From Anopheles merus (lineage: Eukaryota; Arthropoda; Insecta; Diptera; Culicidae): DNA of 64,000 nt. Positions 63,121 through 64,000 of the stretch are shown here, piece by piece. Each line of letters opens with the position of its first letter. The stretch's first letter is position 1. The notes beneath the pieces are model-generated. The model saw only the letters and a list, made by a program, of their open reading frames with translations, did not search any database and was not told where the DNA came from. The position numbers were made by a program, and so were the translations under genes. The DNA lies in NCBI RefSeq assembly GCF_017562075.2, contig NC_054084.1, positions 18,040,889 through 18,104,888 on the forward strand, given 5' to 3'.

Positions 63121-64000
63121 CAAGCTGCTGCCCAAGGGGGCCTGGGGAAAATGGGAGTAGGGGAAAGAGGGATGTTGCCTTATTCGGGATGACAGCTTAG
63201 CACGGCGGGTATGCGTTTTCGATAAATACGAGATTGCGTATGTAAAGAATCAGGTGGGCAGATAGTTGGTAGAGCGAAGCATTTAAATGTAGCTCGGTTA
63301 ATGAAGTAGAGCTATAGCAATATTACTTCATTAGTTCACTGAAGCTGTCAAGGGATAAGTGTTAAGAGTCGCAATAAATTACAGCAGAGTTACTTTGTAT
63401 ATAATCATAACTATAGCCGTTCCTGAGCATGGTAGCATGAAAATTAACGGTAGCAAGTACTTTTACCAACTGCCCTACGAAACGTTTGGCACGATTTAAA
63501 CGACTGTGTTACTGTATTTCCTCAGTATGTTTGTGACATCATTTTCGTTAAGGGCAAAACAATATTTCATGGGGTCAAATGATAGCAATTTTTAGTCCGT
63601 CTATTCCAAATGTTTGAGTATGATTTCATTCATTAGCCTGTACAACAAAAAAATAGATTGCTGTCGGATTTGTTACATGAATTGTTTGGTTTCAATGATG
63701 CTCCAATCTCAAATTTTATACTTTGTTTTTGTTTGAAGACATATGAAATACGAAATATAGACACAAGTCTAATTAGATTTATTTTCATTCCTTTGTTTAA
63801 GTCAGGTCTTGAGTTGTTTCTTTGAGGCGATTCAAAATATTCAAAGCATTTTTGGTAAAACCTTAATATTGATCCTTTTTGTATTTACTTTTGTACTTAA
63901 TCATTTCTGGAGTTATTGCTCAGTATTTTTTAAAGAATATTGTTTTAATATGATTTTCTCAGAGATTTAGTTTATTTCACTTTTCGTTGAGGCAATTCGG
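63120..64000. other. AT-rich right end, nothing recognised
   Basis: AT-rich DNA with T runs up to the window edge. No exon or repeat was recognised. Confidence 0.5.

Noticed and set aside
1..64000. CRISPR arrays, bacterial operons, rRNA genes, tRNA genes and known mosquito microRNAs
   Set aside because: Looked for by eye (repeat-spacer structure, A/B boxes with cloverleaf stems, familiar microRNA seeds). Only SINE-type A/B boxes were found; the genome is eukaryotic.

Overview
The window looks like nuclear DNA of a mosquito, most likely an anopheline. Three intron-containing genes read clearly and all have insect-style structure: short introns with GT/AG borders, a TATA box plus TCAGT initiator, and a cuticle-type gene with a nine-base first coding exon. 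The rest is AT-rich, gene-poor DNA with microsatellites, a TA-flanked inverted-repeat element and several tRNA-like SINEs ending in (GAA)n. The species assignment is inference; no rRNA or mitochondrial marker is present.

Left end (1-8.8 kb). Bases 1-3.93 kb look like the long 3' UTR or downstream flank of a plus-strand gene that lies off the window; it ends at a poly(A) signal near 3887. It converges on a minus-strand leucine-rich-repeat gene (6077-4227, four coding exons), recognised as a PPP1R42/LRRC67 homologue. About 1.3 kb further on, divergently transcribed, is the proteasome alpha-5 subunit gene (PSMA5, 7535-8423, three coding exons plus a 5' UTR exon).

Middle (8.8-28.6 kb). No convincing protein gene. 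It holds an 18-bp minisatellite, a decayed LINE reverse-transcriptase fragment, a cluster of homeodomain/POU-like sites, a symmetrical 224-bp TA-flanked MITE whose arms are four 21-bp units each, a perfect 26-bp palindrome, two SINEs, several microsatellites, and a possible isolated first exon at 18.93 kb.

28.6-31.3 kb. A secreted, highly repetitive Val-Pro-Tyr-Lys protein with a good core promoter; it is a putative cuticular protein resembling the insect Vajk type.

Right half (31.3-64 kb). A gene desert in which higher-GC islands of about 1-2 kb alternate with AT-rich stretches. It carries a 21-bp minisatellite, SINE copies at 36.9, 40.7, 48.5-49.1 and 54.5 kb, and a perfect (TTC)110 tract that sits exactly where a SINE tail is expected. 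One SINE (54.5 kb) has a 12-bp target-site duplication. Such deserts commonly hold distal enhancers or giant introns of a developmental gene, but no exon here can be tied to one. The three genes have unrelated jobs (cilium/phosphatase scaffold, 20S proteasome, cuticle) and do not form a pathway.
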